Source: an uncultured Mucispirillum sp. (GTDB lineage Bacteria > Chrysiogenota > Deferribacteres > Deferribacterales > Mucispirillaceae). From it: a DNA stretch of 7,907 nucleotides. Both the position numbers and the translations under genes were made by a program. Below are positions 1 through 6,008 of the stretch, piece by piece; position 1 is the first letter of the stretch; each line of letters opens with the position of its first letter. Location of the stretch: positions 1 to 7,907 of the forward strand of contig CAJUJZ010000107.1 in the NCBI GenBank assembly GCA_910586745.1, given 5' to 3'. The notes beneath the pieces are model-generated. The model saw only the letters and a list, made by a program, of their open reading frames with translations. It was not told where the DNA came from and did no database searches.

Positions 1-795
1 AGTAAGTTCACCTTCTTTTCCTGCTGCAATATATGCTTTTTCCACATTTTTTATATCATTCATATCTCTAAGCAGTCCTTCTTCTATAACCTGCTGAAAC
101 TCATCAACTGCTTTCTGCACTTTATCTGTTTTTAAAAATAAAAGCCCTTTAATAATTCTAGCAGGGCGGCATTTTTTGTTTTCTTCTAAAGCTGATTTAA
201 TATGTTTAAAAGAAGCCTGTGGGTTTGCAGCATTAACAGCTTTCTCCACCATACATTTTTCAAAAAAGCCTGGCAGATATTTACCTGTTATTTTATTATA
301 TTTTATATGGTACTGCAAAGCATTATCGTAGCTTTGAGAAAAAAGGGCACTTTTTGCCATAGTTACAATATTATCAGGGTTATTCATTACCTGATGTTCA
401 TTCTGTAAAAGTGATACAGCTTTTGCATACTGACCTGCAAGCATATAGTCTTCTGCTAATTCACCAATTAAAGCGTTTCTAAAATCTTTATCAAGCTCGC
501 TGTTTCCAAGCATCATTTCATGAATTTGTGCAGCACGGGTAAAATCGCCTTTTCTTCTAAATAAAAATCCAAGAATTAAGTAAATTTCAGGATTTGCACC
601 GCCTTTAAATGCTACTTCTTTAAGCTTTTCTATTGATGTATTATCATCGCCTGAAAAAAAGGCAGAAAGAGCATCTACAACAGAAATATTTGTTTTCTTA
701 GGCTGTCTTACAGTATTTCTTCTTGTTAAGAAAAATATAAATACTACTGCTATTATTAAAGCTAGTGATATGCTTGCAATTTCTGTGTAACTCAT
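1..795 (-). CDS. lapB: LapB-type TPR protein, 3' part beyond window edge
   Basis: The frame is open for 265 codons from an ATG at 793-795 to the window edge, so the C-terminus is missing. An SD (TAAGGT, complement of 802-807) sits 6 nt upstream of the ATG. Residues about 6-23 form one hydrophobic N-terminal helix followed by Arg-Arg, which suggests a membrane anchor with the bulk in the cytoplasm. TPR-like repeats follow, for example residues 69-102 (YLILGFLFRRKGDFTRAAQ) and 107-140 (LAEDYMLAGQYAKA). These resemble Escherichia coli LapB/YciM, where the same positions read LGNLFRSRGE and DYMAAGLYDRA. E. coli LapB (about 389 aa) ends in a rubredoxin-like zinc domain, which would lie off the left edge here. 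In E. coli LapB couples FtsH to degradation of LpxC and so sets LPS output; that role here is inferred. The gene starts 4 nt after lapA, in the lapA-lapB order known from enterobacteria. Confidence 0.85.
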   Translation of the reverse strand, partial: MSYTEIASISLALIIAVVFIFFLTRRNTVRQPKKTNISVVDALSAFFSGDDNTSIEKLKEVAFKGGANPEIYLILGFLFRRKGDFTRAAQIHEMMLGNSELDKDFRNALIGELAEDYMLAGQYAKAVSLLQNEHQVMNNPDNIVTMAKSALFSQSYDNALQYHIKYNKITGKYLPGFFEKCMVEKAVNAANPQASFKHIKSALEENKKCRPARIIKGLLFLKTDKVQKAVDEFQQVIEEGLLRDMNDIKNVEKAYIAAGKEGELT

Positions 796-799
796 AACA

Positions 800-1189
800 T
801 TACCTTAGTGCATCTTTTATATCATTCTGAGTATTTTCTACAGGTGTTTCTGTTTTACTTACTTCTTCTACTGCAGCAGTTTCCTGTCTCACAGGTTCCT
901 GAGAAATAGTTAATTTCTGCAGTCTTTCTATTTCCTGCTGGTTTGTTTTAATTTCTTTATTAAGTTTTTTAATTCTGCTTTTTAATGCTAAACTTTCGCC
1001 CCATACAGCTAATGCACCAATAACTATACCTATAAAAAGAGTAATAATTACAAGCAGAAAAAGTGGAATATTATATGCAGCAATATTCATAAGCGGTTTA
1101 AATGTAACAGTTTCTACATTACTTACAGAAAAGATTATAAGATAGCCAATAAATACAGCCTGTATAATTAATTTAAATATTCTTATCAT
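800..1189 (-). CDS. lapA: LapA-domain (DUF1049) inner-membrane protein
   Basis: This 129-aa protein has two predicted membrane helices (about residues 7-23 and 42-62) joined by a short loop that contains the typical S-x-N after helix 1. A charged, probably coiled-coil segment follows (about 66-95, rich in K, E and Q), then a low-complexity acidic tail. This is the LapA_dom layout; E. coli LapA is about 100 aa, so the tail is somewhat long. The start is well fixed: an AGGAGGAG SD (complement of 1197-1204) lies 7 nt before the ATG, inside the end of the HIT gene. The two genes overlap by 17 nt, implying translational coupling. With lapB directly downstream, it probably forms a membrane complex with LapB acting on lipopolysaccharide assembly or its control. 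The family call is fairly secure; the exact role is inferred from E. coli. Confidence 0.8.
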   Translation of the reverse strand: MIRIFKLIIQAVFIGYLIIFSVSNVETVTFKPLMNIAAYNIPLFLLVIITLFIGIVIGALAVWGESLALKSRIKKLNKEIKTNQQEIERLQKLTISQEPVRQETAAVEEVSKTETPVENTQNDIKDALR

Positions 1190-1679
1190 TTTTAAACTCC
1201 TCCTGCAAAGCAGTGTATAGTTTTTTATATGTTGCTTCTAAATGTTCAGACAGGACTCGTGTTTCACCTACAACAGGCATAAAATTAGTATCTCCAGTCC
1301 ATCTTGGTACAATATGCATATGCAGATGGTCTGCAATACCAGCACCGCCTGACCTGCCTACATTCATACCTATATTAAAGCCTTCTGGATTAAGTGTGTT
1401 TTTCATAACTTTTATTATAAGGCGGGTAAATTTCATCATTTCAAGAGATTCTTCATCTGTCAATGTGGTAACATCAGAAGTATGTCTGTAAGGAATAACC
1501 ATCACATGACCATTATTATAAGGAAACAGATTCATTATAATAAAGCAGTGGCAGCCTCTATGTAATATTAAAACTTCTTCATCTTTTGTGTTTTTAGGTG
1601 CATTGCAGAATACACAGTCTGTATTTTTATACTCACCTGTAATATAAGCCATTCGCCATGTGGCCCATAATCTATCCAT
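1173..1679 (-). CDS. HIT-family nucleotide phosphohydrolase/phosphorylase (Ap4A-type)
   Basis: This 168-aa cytoplasmic protein carries the histidine triad H118-L-H120-M-H122, whose middle histidine is the expected nucleophile that forms a nucleotidyl intermediate. Upstream are the usual supporting motifs: N50-x-x-P-x-x-x-G57-H58 and N106-x-G108-R-x-G-G. The N-terminal MDRLWATWRMAYI and the C22-x-x-C25 pair are typical of the bacterial branch related to diadenosine tetraphosphate phosphorylases and hydrolases. The cysteine pair, probably with H40 or H44, suggests a bound structural zinc. Substrates would be Ap4A-like dinucleotides or nucleoside phosphoramidates, but sequence alone cannot choose. 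A GGAG SD (complement of 1685-1688) lies 5 nt before the ATG. It is the first gene of a unit with lapA and lapB, and a promoter-like sequence lies just upstream. Confidence 0.88.
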   Translation of the reverse strand: MDRLWATWRMAYITGEYKNTDCVFCNAPKNTKDEEVLILHRGCHCFIIMNLFPYNNGHVMVIPYRHTSDVTTLTDEESLEMMKFTRLIIKVMKNTLNPEGFNIGMNVGRSGGAGIADHLHMHIVPRWTGDTNFMPVVGETRVLSEHLEATYKKLYTALQEEFKNDKNI

Positions 1680-1708
1680 AAATACTCCAGTATATAAGCT
1701 GATAATTT

Positions 1709-1737
1709 ATATTACAGGTTAAATTACATTCTTGCAA
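1709..1737 (-). promoter_or_regulatory. Sigma-70-type promoter for HIT-lapA-lapB
   Basis: On the minus strand TTGCAA (1732-1737) is followed after exactly 17 nt by TAATAT (1709-1714). The expected transcript start near 1702 leaves a leader of about 23 nt before the HIT start codon. The gap of 63 nt after the MFS gene contains no hairpin with a T-run, so read-through from the marR-MFS unit remains possible. Confidence 0.5.
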
Positions 1738-1742
1738 GTTTT

Positions 1743-2867
1743 TTATTTAAAAGCCTTTGATAAAAATGCTATTACAAGAATAGATGCGGCTATTAAAGTA
1801 AAAGCTGTTGTTAAGTTTGTTATTTCTGATACAAAACCCATAATAGACGGTCCAAATAATGTGCCAAAATAACCAATAGTTGCAACAGCAGAAACAGCTA
1901 TATTTAAAGGCATATTCCCTTTGTATCTGCCTGAAGCTGATATTGTAACAGGTACCATATTTGCAAGTCCTGCTCCTGCTAATGTAAAGCCAAGAAATGA
2001 TGCCCAGTGGTAAGGAATATAAAGCATAATTAATATACCTGCTACAGCAGTTAAGCTGCTTGTAAAAAGAATATTTTTTATGGAAAACTTATCGCCTATC
2101 TTATCCCCGAGCAGCCTGAATAAACCCATAGTAATATAAAAAAGCGAGAAAGAATACCCTGCATACTGTGGCTCTATTTTCCTAACTTCCCTCATAAATA
2201 ATGCACTCCAGTCAAGAACAACGCCCTCTGCCACAAATGCTATAAAGCATATCATACCTAATATAAAAAGTATCCGTGTAGGTTTTATAAAAAGTTTCTG
2301 AGGCACTTCGCCGCCGTAATTTAAAAGTGCTGGGATAGTAAATACAAGCAGTAGAAAAATAAATCCTGTAATAATATATACAGCTGTAACATAAGTAAAA
2401 TGTTTTAAAAGATATGTTGCAACTAAAATACCAAAAAAAACACCAAAGCTATACATGCTGTGAAAGCCTGCCATTAAATGCTTTTTCATACCTTCTTCTA
2501 CTAATGCACCCTGTATATTTAATGTAACATCAAGCATACCAAGCCCTACACCAAATAAAAACATAAATACAGACATTATAAATATACTTCCAGATACTGA
2601 AAGGACTAAAAGGCATATAATGACTAATGATGTAGATAAGATAATAGTTTTTCTGCAGCCTATTTTTGCAGCAGTAAGCCCTGTAAAAAACATACTTATT
2701 ACTGCACCAAAAGCAATCAGTAAAAGTAAAAGTCCAAGTTCTGCTTTATCTATAAGCAGCCTGTCTTTTACAAAAGGTATAAGCATTGCCCATATACCAA
2801 AGGCAAAGCCTAATATAGTGTATCCTGTATATGTGCTTATTCTGTGGCGTAAAGAAATGTTATTCAT
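1743..2867 (-). CDS. MFS transporter, YbjJ/fucose-permease-like
   Basis: This is a 374-aa, very hydrophobic protein of MFS length with about 12 predicted membrane helices and few charges outside the loops. A motif-A-like loop between helices 2 and 3 (about residues 63-73, GLTAAKIGCRK) supports the family. The first helix (TGYTILGFAFGIWAMLIPFVK) and glycine-rich later helices resemble E. coli inner-membrane protein YbjJ and related putative sugar or drug porters; the substrate is unknown. I chose the ATG at 2865-2867 rather than the one at 2871-2873 because the SD AGGA lies 7 nt before the former and only 1 nt before the latter. The start overlaps the end of the MarR gene by 8 nt. That suggests co-transcription, coupled translation, and control of this porter by that regulator. 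Confidence 0.85.
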   Translation of the reverse strand: MNNISLRHRISTYTGYTILGFAFGIWAMLIPFVKDRLLIDKAELGLLLLLIAFGAVISMFFTGLTAAKIGCRKTIILSTSLVIICLLVLSVSGSIFIMSVFMFLFGVGLGMLDVTLNIQGALVEEGMKKHLMAGFHSMYSFGVFFGILVATYLLKHFTYVTAVYIITGFIFLLLVFTIPALLNYGGEVPQKLFIKPTRILFILGMICFIAFVAEGVVLDWSALFMREVRKIEPQYAGYSFSLFYITMGLFRLLGDKIGDKFSIKNILFTSSLTAVAGILIMLYIPYHWASFLGFTLAGAGLANMVPVTISASGRYKGNMPLNIAVSAVATIGYFGTLFGPSIMGFVSEITNLTTAFTLIAASILVIAFLSKAFK

Positions 2868-3306
2868 AATCATTTCCTAATAAAGTTTCTTCCGTTATAT
2901 CTATAATCTTTTCATATGTATTAAGCATAGTATTTATTTCATCTTGCTTTAAATGCTTTAATATTTCTTCTTCTGTCACTATAAATGCTTCCTGTATAGT
3001 CTGGACTATTTTTTTCCCGCAGTCTGTAAGTGATATATTTATTTTACGCCTGTCTTTTGCTGAATGAGTGCGTAAAATATAGCCTTTTTTTTCAAGCTTA
3101 TCAAGCATGGATGTGATGCTCTGCTTTGGTATAAGCAGTTCTTCTGAAAGTTTTGTAGGCTCACTTTTTCCATTACTATCTTTAATAGATAAAAGCAGGT
3201 TAGCCCCCACATATGATATATTGTTTTTTTTGCACCACTTTGTAAAAATAATATTTTCCATTTTTACAAGTTTATAATGGTTTGTAATTAAACTGTTGTT
3301 TTCCAT
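2860..3306 (-). CDS. MarR-family transcriptional regulator
   Basis: This 148-aa protein has the winged helix-turn-helix layout of MarR regulators. A helical N-terminal dimerisation part is followed by an HTH at about residues 51-75 (LSEELLIPKQSITSMLDKLE). A wing with the hallmark D85-R86-R87 follows, then LTDCGKK and a C-terminal dimerisation helix. The start has an AGGTG SD (complement of 3311-3315). It overlaps the MFS gene by a few bases, the usual arrangement in which a MarR protein represses its own operon and a ligand exported by the transporter relieves repression. Both the ligand and the autoregulation are inferred. C25 and C96 are present, but a redox-sensing role cannot be claimed from sequence alone. 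Confidence 0.9.
   Translation of the reverse strand: MENNSLITNHYKLVKMENIIFTKWCKKNNISYVGANLLLSIKDSNGKSEPTKLSEELLIPKQSITSMLDKLEKKGYILRTHSAKDRRKINISLTDCGKKIVQTIQEAFIVTEEEILKHLKQDEINTMLNTYEKIIDITEETLLGNDYE
2875..2878 (-). promoter_or_regulatory. Ribosome binding site deciding the MFS start
   Basis: AGGA on the minus strand lies 7 nt before the ATG at 2867 but only 1 nt before an in-frame ATG at 2873. The shorter start is therefore favoured. The site lies within the last codons of the MarR gene. Confidence 0.6.
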
Positions 3307-3330
3307 ATATCACCTGATATTATAAATTTA

Positions 3331-3344
3331 GATTATATATTATC
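3331..3344. promoter_or_regulatory. Imperfect palindrome, candidate MarR operator
   Basis: GATTATATATTATC is a 14-bp dyad with one mismatched pair. It lies between the predicted transcript start and the start codon of the MarR gene, where MarR proteins commonly bind to block their own operon. The sequence is nearly all A+T in an A+T-rich spacer, so chance is a real alternative. Confidence 0.25.
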
Positions 3345-3358
3345 GGACTATCTGTATA

Positions 3359-3386
3359 AAGATAACATATAAAATATTAAAGTCAA
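3359..3386 (-). promoter_or_regulatory. Promoter of the marR-MFS unit
   Basis: On the minus strand TTGACT (3381-3386) and TATCTT (3359-3364) are separated by 16 nt. The predicted leader to the MarR start codon is about 45-50 nt. The site is back-to-back with the tRNA promoter, with only 10 nt between the two -35 elements. Confidence 0.45.
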
Positions 3387-3396
3387 GTAAAAATTA

Positions 3397-3425
3397 TTGA
3401 CAAAGTATTATTAATAAATTATATA
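3397..3425 (+). promoter_or_regulatory. Strong sigma-70 promoter of the tRNA-Arg gene
   Basis: A consensus -35 TTGACA (3397-3402), a 17-nt spacer and TATATA (3420-3425) place transcription start a few bases before the mature tRNA 5' end at 3435. This is the expected form for a stable-RNA promoter. Confidence 0.7.
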
Positions 3426-3434
3426 AGATTTACT

Positions 3435-3508
3435 GCCTCTGTAGCTCAGTTGGATAGAGCGACGGATTCCTAATCCGCAGGTCACAGGTTCAATTCCTGT
3501 CAGGGGCA
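3435..3508 (+). tRNA. tRNA-Arg (anticodon CCU)
   Basis: A full 74-nt cloverleaf can be folded by eye. The acceptor arm is GCCTCTG with CAGGGGC (one U-G pair), and the discriminator base is A. The D arm is GCTC/GAGC with a GG in the loop. The anticodon stem is ACGGA/TCCGC around the loop TTCCTAA, giving anticodon CCU, which reads AGG. The variable region is 5 nt and the T arm is ACAGG/CCTGT with loop TTCAATT. The top pair of the anticodon stem is an A-C mismatch. The 3' CCA is not encoded and must be added after transcription. The gene has its own promoter and terminator, so it is a single-gene unit. It is the kind of tRNA gene often used as an integration site. Confidence 0.96.
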
Positions 3509-3514
3509 CTTATT

Positions 3515-3542
3515 AAAGCCTTGAATATTCAAGGCTTTTTTT
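3515..3542 (+). terminator. Rho-independent terminator of the tRNA gene
   Basis: AAAGCCTTG (3515-3523) pairs with CAAGGCTTT (3530-3538) around AATATT. The run of seven T at 3536-3542 ends the hairpin. It begins 7 nt after the tRNA 3' end. Confidence 0.88.
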
Positions 3543-3721
3543 GTATCTAGTGCAATAAATAATGTTTTCTAAATATATAATTACACTTATTTTTATTGTA
3601 TATATCTACACAATTTCTCACATTCTTTTCACAAACAGAGCAAAACCCCCGCACCCCCGTTGGAAGTTAGCAGCAAAAATCAATGCTAAATTTCCTTAAT
3701 ATGTTCTTTCTGTATTAAAAA
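3543..3721. other. Non-coding spacer with a C-rich patch
   Basis: I find no credible reading frame, tRNA or terminator here. The only unusual point is CCCCCGCACCCCCG at 3646-3659, which stands out in a genome of about 30% GC. Just after it lies a weak 6-bp inverted repeat, TTAGCA/TGCTAA, with an 11-nt loop. Confidence 0.5.
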
Positions 3722-3997
3722 TTACCTTGCGGGAGATTTTGAATCCATAAACTCTTCAGAAATTAATTCTGGATTAACAATTTTGTCATAAAACAAAGCC
3801 TTAAGGGCAAAATCTCTTTTACTGTATTTTATATCAATTACTGTATATTCTACTCCACCATGAATATAAAAAGTTCTAGTATTTGTAGTTATTTGAATTT
3901 CATCAAAAGTTGCAGATACATTTGGTATATTAGTAAAAGGACCTGATTTATTAGCAAAATTTATGCATAGTATAACTATTCTTAGAAATCTTTGTGC
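3722..3997 (-). pseudogene. Start-less reading frame, probable gene remnant
   Basis: The minus strand is open for 91 codons between two stops. The only ATG is 10 codons from the end, and no SD is visible. The downstream half (about 3722-3890) reads like real protein: polar and charged, with segments such as FYIHGGVEYTVIDIKYSKRD and ending DSKSPAR before TAA. The upstream part lies antisense to the Abi_2 remnant and is probably not coding. I do not recognise the family. The best reading is the 3' end of a lost gene, but a chance open frame in AT-rich DNA cannot be excluded. Confidence 0.3.
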
Positions 3998-4238
3998 TTA
4001 TGGAGTTCGTCTTTATAATAGATTGTGTTAAAAAAACCGAGTTTAAATAAACAACAACATCAAATGCTGATTAAAGATGATAATGGTATTGATAATGCTC
4101 ACTTATTTAGTCATCTTCTTGTAATGAAGCGACTTTTGAAAAATGAAGATTTTATTGCTATGTTTCAAGAAATATCTACTGTATACAAAATACTCATTTG
4201 TAAATATGTGTTATTATGGTTTTCCGGAGAATTGGTGA
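3897..4238 (+). pseudogene. Decayed Abi_2-family (AbiD/AbiF-like) abortive-infection gene, C-terminal remnant
   Basis: Three pieces in two frames line up with the C-terminal half of Abi_2 proteins. Frame A (3897-4028) contains LRNLCAYGVRLYNR, matching the family's RN-x-CAH-x-x-RLYNR signature, a HEPN-type R-x4-H motif. It ends at TAA (4029). The second frame (about 4025-4190) continues with KKPSLNK, then DNGIDNAHLFSHLLVMKRLL, as family members do. The first frame then resumes with YYGFPENW (4212-4235), matching the GFPENW motif near the family's C-terminus, and hits TGA at 4236. Two frameshifts are needed, probably near the A-runs at 4030-4036 and 4187-4190. The N-terminal half is absent. The catalytic His of the signature is Tyr. 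Intact members act as phage-defence toxins; this copy is clearly dead. The 78-aa frame at 4025-4261 is part of it, not a separate gene. Confidence 0.75.
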
Positions 4239-4318
4239 AGCTTAATACTAAATATGAATAATATGTGAGAGTATAGGATATATGTTACATTTTTTTTATT
4301 GATTATTTTAAAAATTAA

Positions 4319-4654
4319 ATGTATCTAAGAAAGTTATTTATCTTAATATTATTACATGTTATGCTTTATGGCTGTGTAGGTAAATTAATGGAAAAAACAA
4401 CAGTTGATTTTCATATGAAACTAGAGAAAGGTAAAACAGCCATTATATTTATTAGAACTTTTGGCTTATTTTTATTACCTATTGCAGAGTATAAAAATGG
4501 ATATGTTTCTTTTGTTGGTAATTCAGCTGGTGGAAGTATTTTAATGCATATTACTGATGCAGGTAAACAATGAATATATTATTGCTGTGCTAGCAAGGGA
4601 ACAATGTTAAAAAATGATTTAAAATCAGGTATGTTTTATTATGTATGGAAGTAA
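4319..4654 (+). pseudogene. Small lipoprotein gene interrupted by an in-frame TGA
   Basis: The first 84 codons (4319-4573) encode a signal peptide of about 18 residues with a lipobox L-Y-G-C19, so the product would be an outer- or inner-membrane lipoprotein. A beta-rich segment follows, for example KGKTAIIFIRTF and YVSFVGNSAGG. It stops at TGA (4571-4573) just after DAGKQ. The same frame then stays open for 26 more codons to TAA (4652-4654) and reads LKSGMFYYVW. That resembles the core of DUF2846-like lipoproteins, in which a glycine-lysine-rich turn is followed by a short gap and a GKxYYV strand. The likely history is a nonsense mutation plus loss of the 3' end. There is no good SD before the ATG. 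A short functional lipoprotein ending at the TGA is the alternative. Confidence 0.55.
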
Positions 4655-4666
4655 GATATAAACTTC

Positions 4667-4690
4667 ATTCAGATATATGAATATCTGAAT
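4667..4690. repeat. 10-bp perfect inverted repeat upstream of the polyene genes
   Basis: ATTCAGATAT (4667-4676) and ATATCTGAAT (4681-4690) are separated by ATGA. The dyad lies 29 nt before the start codon of the FAD oxidoreductase gene and has no T-run, so it does not look like a normal terminator for either strand. It could be an operator for the downstream operon or a leader hairpin. I could not place a convincing promoter near it. Confidence 0.5.
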
Positions 4691-4707
4691 TAATTAAATA
4701 ATAAAAA

Positions 4708-4713
4708 AGGTGG
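4708..4713 (+). promoter_or_regulatory. Ribosome binding site deciding the oxidoreductase start
   Basis: AGGTGG at 4708-4713 lies 5 nt before the ATG at 4719. The GTG at 4710, which would add three residues, lies inside this SD and has only A/T-rich sequence before it. The ATG is therefore preferred. Confidence 0.65.
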
Positions 4714-4718
4714 ATAGG

Positions 4719-6008
4719 ATGGAAAAAAATATTGATGTATTAGTTATAGGTGCTGGTCCAAGTGGTAGTATTTTAAGTTCGCTTTTACACAAAAACGGAC
4801 TTGATGTATTAGTTGTTGATAAAGAAATTTTTCCAAGATTTGTAATTGGTGAATCTTTGCTTCCATTTTGTATGCATGCAATGGAACAGGCTGATTTACT
4901 TGATGCTGTGATGGATAATGAAGAAAAACTTGGTTTTCAGTATAAAAATGGTGCTGCATTTGCTCGTGGAGCAGATGATAATTCTATAGAATATACATAT
5001 ATTGATTTTTGTGATAAAAGCAGCAAAGGTTTTGGAACAACTTTTCAGGTAAGGCGTGGAGTATTTGATAAACTTCTTATTGATACAGCAGCAAAAAATG
5101 GTGTAAATGTTTTATTTGGTGTTAAAGCAGATAAATTTGATTTTAATGAAGACGAAAATGGACATGTTACAATAGGTTTGGATAATGGTGACATAATTAA
5201 AGCAAAATATGTTGTAGATGGCAGTGGTTACGGACGCGTACTTCCAAAAGCTCTAAATCTTGACACACCTTCTGATTTAACACCAAAGATAGCTTATTTT
5301 ACTCACATTGAAGATAAAATATCACATCCAATGTATGACAGGGATAAAATATTAATCACTACCCACCCAGAACATAAAGAAATATGGTTTTGGCTGATAC
5401 CTTTTAGTGATGGTAGATGTTCAATAGGTGTTGTAGGTGAAAAACAATTTATATTCTCTGGTGATACTGCTAAATTTTTAAATGAACAGGATTTAAAAGC
5501 CAATGCTATGGAAATTTTAAAAACACATGTTTATAAAACTCCAATGCTTAAAATGCTTTTAAAAGATGCATCATGGGATACTCCTGCAAATTTTATTTAT
5601 GGGTATTCTTCAAATGTAACAAAATTTTATGATAAACATTTTGTTCTGCTTGGTAATGCTGGTGAATTTTTAGACCCAGTATTTTCGTCTGGTGTAACTA
5701 TTGCTATGCATGCTGCAACATTATTAGCTCCACTTGTTACAAGAATTATAAAAGGTGAAAGTGTAGATATGACAAAAGAATATGTAGAACCGTTAGCTGT
5801 AGGTATTAAAGCCTTTAAAACCTATGTTAATGGTTGGTATGATGGTACATTTCAAGATGTTATATATACTAAATGCAAAGACCATAGTATTACAAGGCAG
5901 ATATCATCAGTATTAGCTGGTTATGCATGGGATAATGAAAATCCGTTTGTTACAAAATCTGATAAAGCATTACACGCTTTACATAAAATATGCAAAAATC
6001 AAGCATAA
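4719..6008 (+). CDS. Flavin-dependent halogenase-like FAD oxidoreductase (aryl-polyene-type cluster)
   Basis: This 429-aa cytoplasmic flavoprotein has an N-terminal Rossmann FAD motif G11-A-G13-P-S-G16 with an acidic end to strand 2 (D34). The family signature FPRFVIGESLLP (38-49) follows, with a second FAD-contact motif D167-G-S-G170. Two motifs used to define flavin-dependent halogenases are intact: W223-F-W225-L-I-P228 (W-x-W-x-I-P) and F317-L-D-P320-V-F-S323-S-G325 (F-x-x-P-x-x-S-x-G). K76 in FQYKNGA is a candidate for the conserved lysine. Such proteins occur in aryl polyene and flexirubin clusters as tryptophan-halogenase-like oxidoreductases, where they may oxidise, hydroxylate or halogenate the aryl head. 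It is first in a plus-strand operon and overlaps the next gene by 19 nt. Family assignment is firm; the reaction is not. Confidence 0.88.
   Translation: MEKNIDVLVIGAGPSGSILSSLLHKNGLDVLVVDKEIFPRFVIGESLLPFCMHAMEQADLLDAVMDNEEKLGFQYKNGAAFARGADDNSIEYTYIDFCDKSSKGFGTTFQVRRGVFDKLLIDTAAKNGVNVLFGVKADKFDFNEDENGHVTIGLDNGDIIKAKYVVDGSGYGRVLPKALNLDTPSDLTPKIAYFTHIEDKISHPMYDRDKILITTHPEHKEIWFWLIPFSDGRCSIGVVGEKQFIFSGDTAKFLNEQDLKANAMEILKTHVYKTPMLKMLLKDASWDTPANFIYGYSSNVTKFYDKHFVLLGNAGEFLDPVFSSGVTIAMHAATLLAPLVTRIIKGESVDMTKEYVEPLAVGIKAFKTYVNGWYDGTFQDVIYTKCKDHSITRQISSVLAGYAWDNENPFVTKSDKALHALHKICKNQA

Noticed and set aside
202..408. Plus-strand 68-aa open frame
   Set aside because: It lies wholly antisense to the well-supported lapB gene, has no SD, and its translation resembles no protein.
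1213..1491. Plus-strand 92-aa open frame
   Set aside because: It is the mirror of the HIT gene, including the triad region, and has no independent coding signal.
2620..2880. Plus-strand 86-aa open frame
   Set aside because: It is antisense to the N-terminal half of the MFS gene and has no SD or recognisable domain.
4029..4036. Programmed frameshift at T-TAA-AAAAA in the Abi remnant
   Set aside because: A second frame change, a terminal nonsense codon, the missing N-terminal half and the altered HEPN histidine all indicate decay, not regulated frameshifting.
4025..4261. 78-aa protein starting at GTG 4025
   Set aside because: Its content is the middle part of the broken Abi_2 gene. The matching N- and C-terminal motifs lie in another frame, so it is not a separate gene.
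4571..4573. TGA as selenocysteine or as a reassigned Trp codon
   Set aside because: No stem-loop of SECIS type is evident right after it, the context is not a known selenoprotein, and confirmed Trp residues in neighbouring genes use TGG. A nonsense mutation is simpler.
3543..4700. CRISPR array or insertion sequence in the gene-poor stretch
   Set aside because: No regularly spaced direct repeats, transposase motif or terminal inverted repeats could be found by eye.
4744..4959. Minus-strand 71-aa open frame
   Set aside because: It is antisense to the FAD-binding region of the oxidoreductase. The same applies to the minus-strand frame at 5303-5503.
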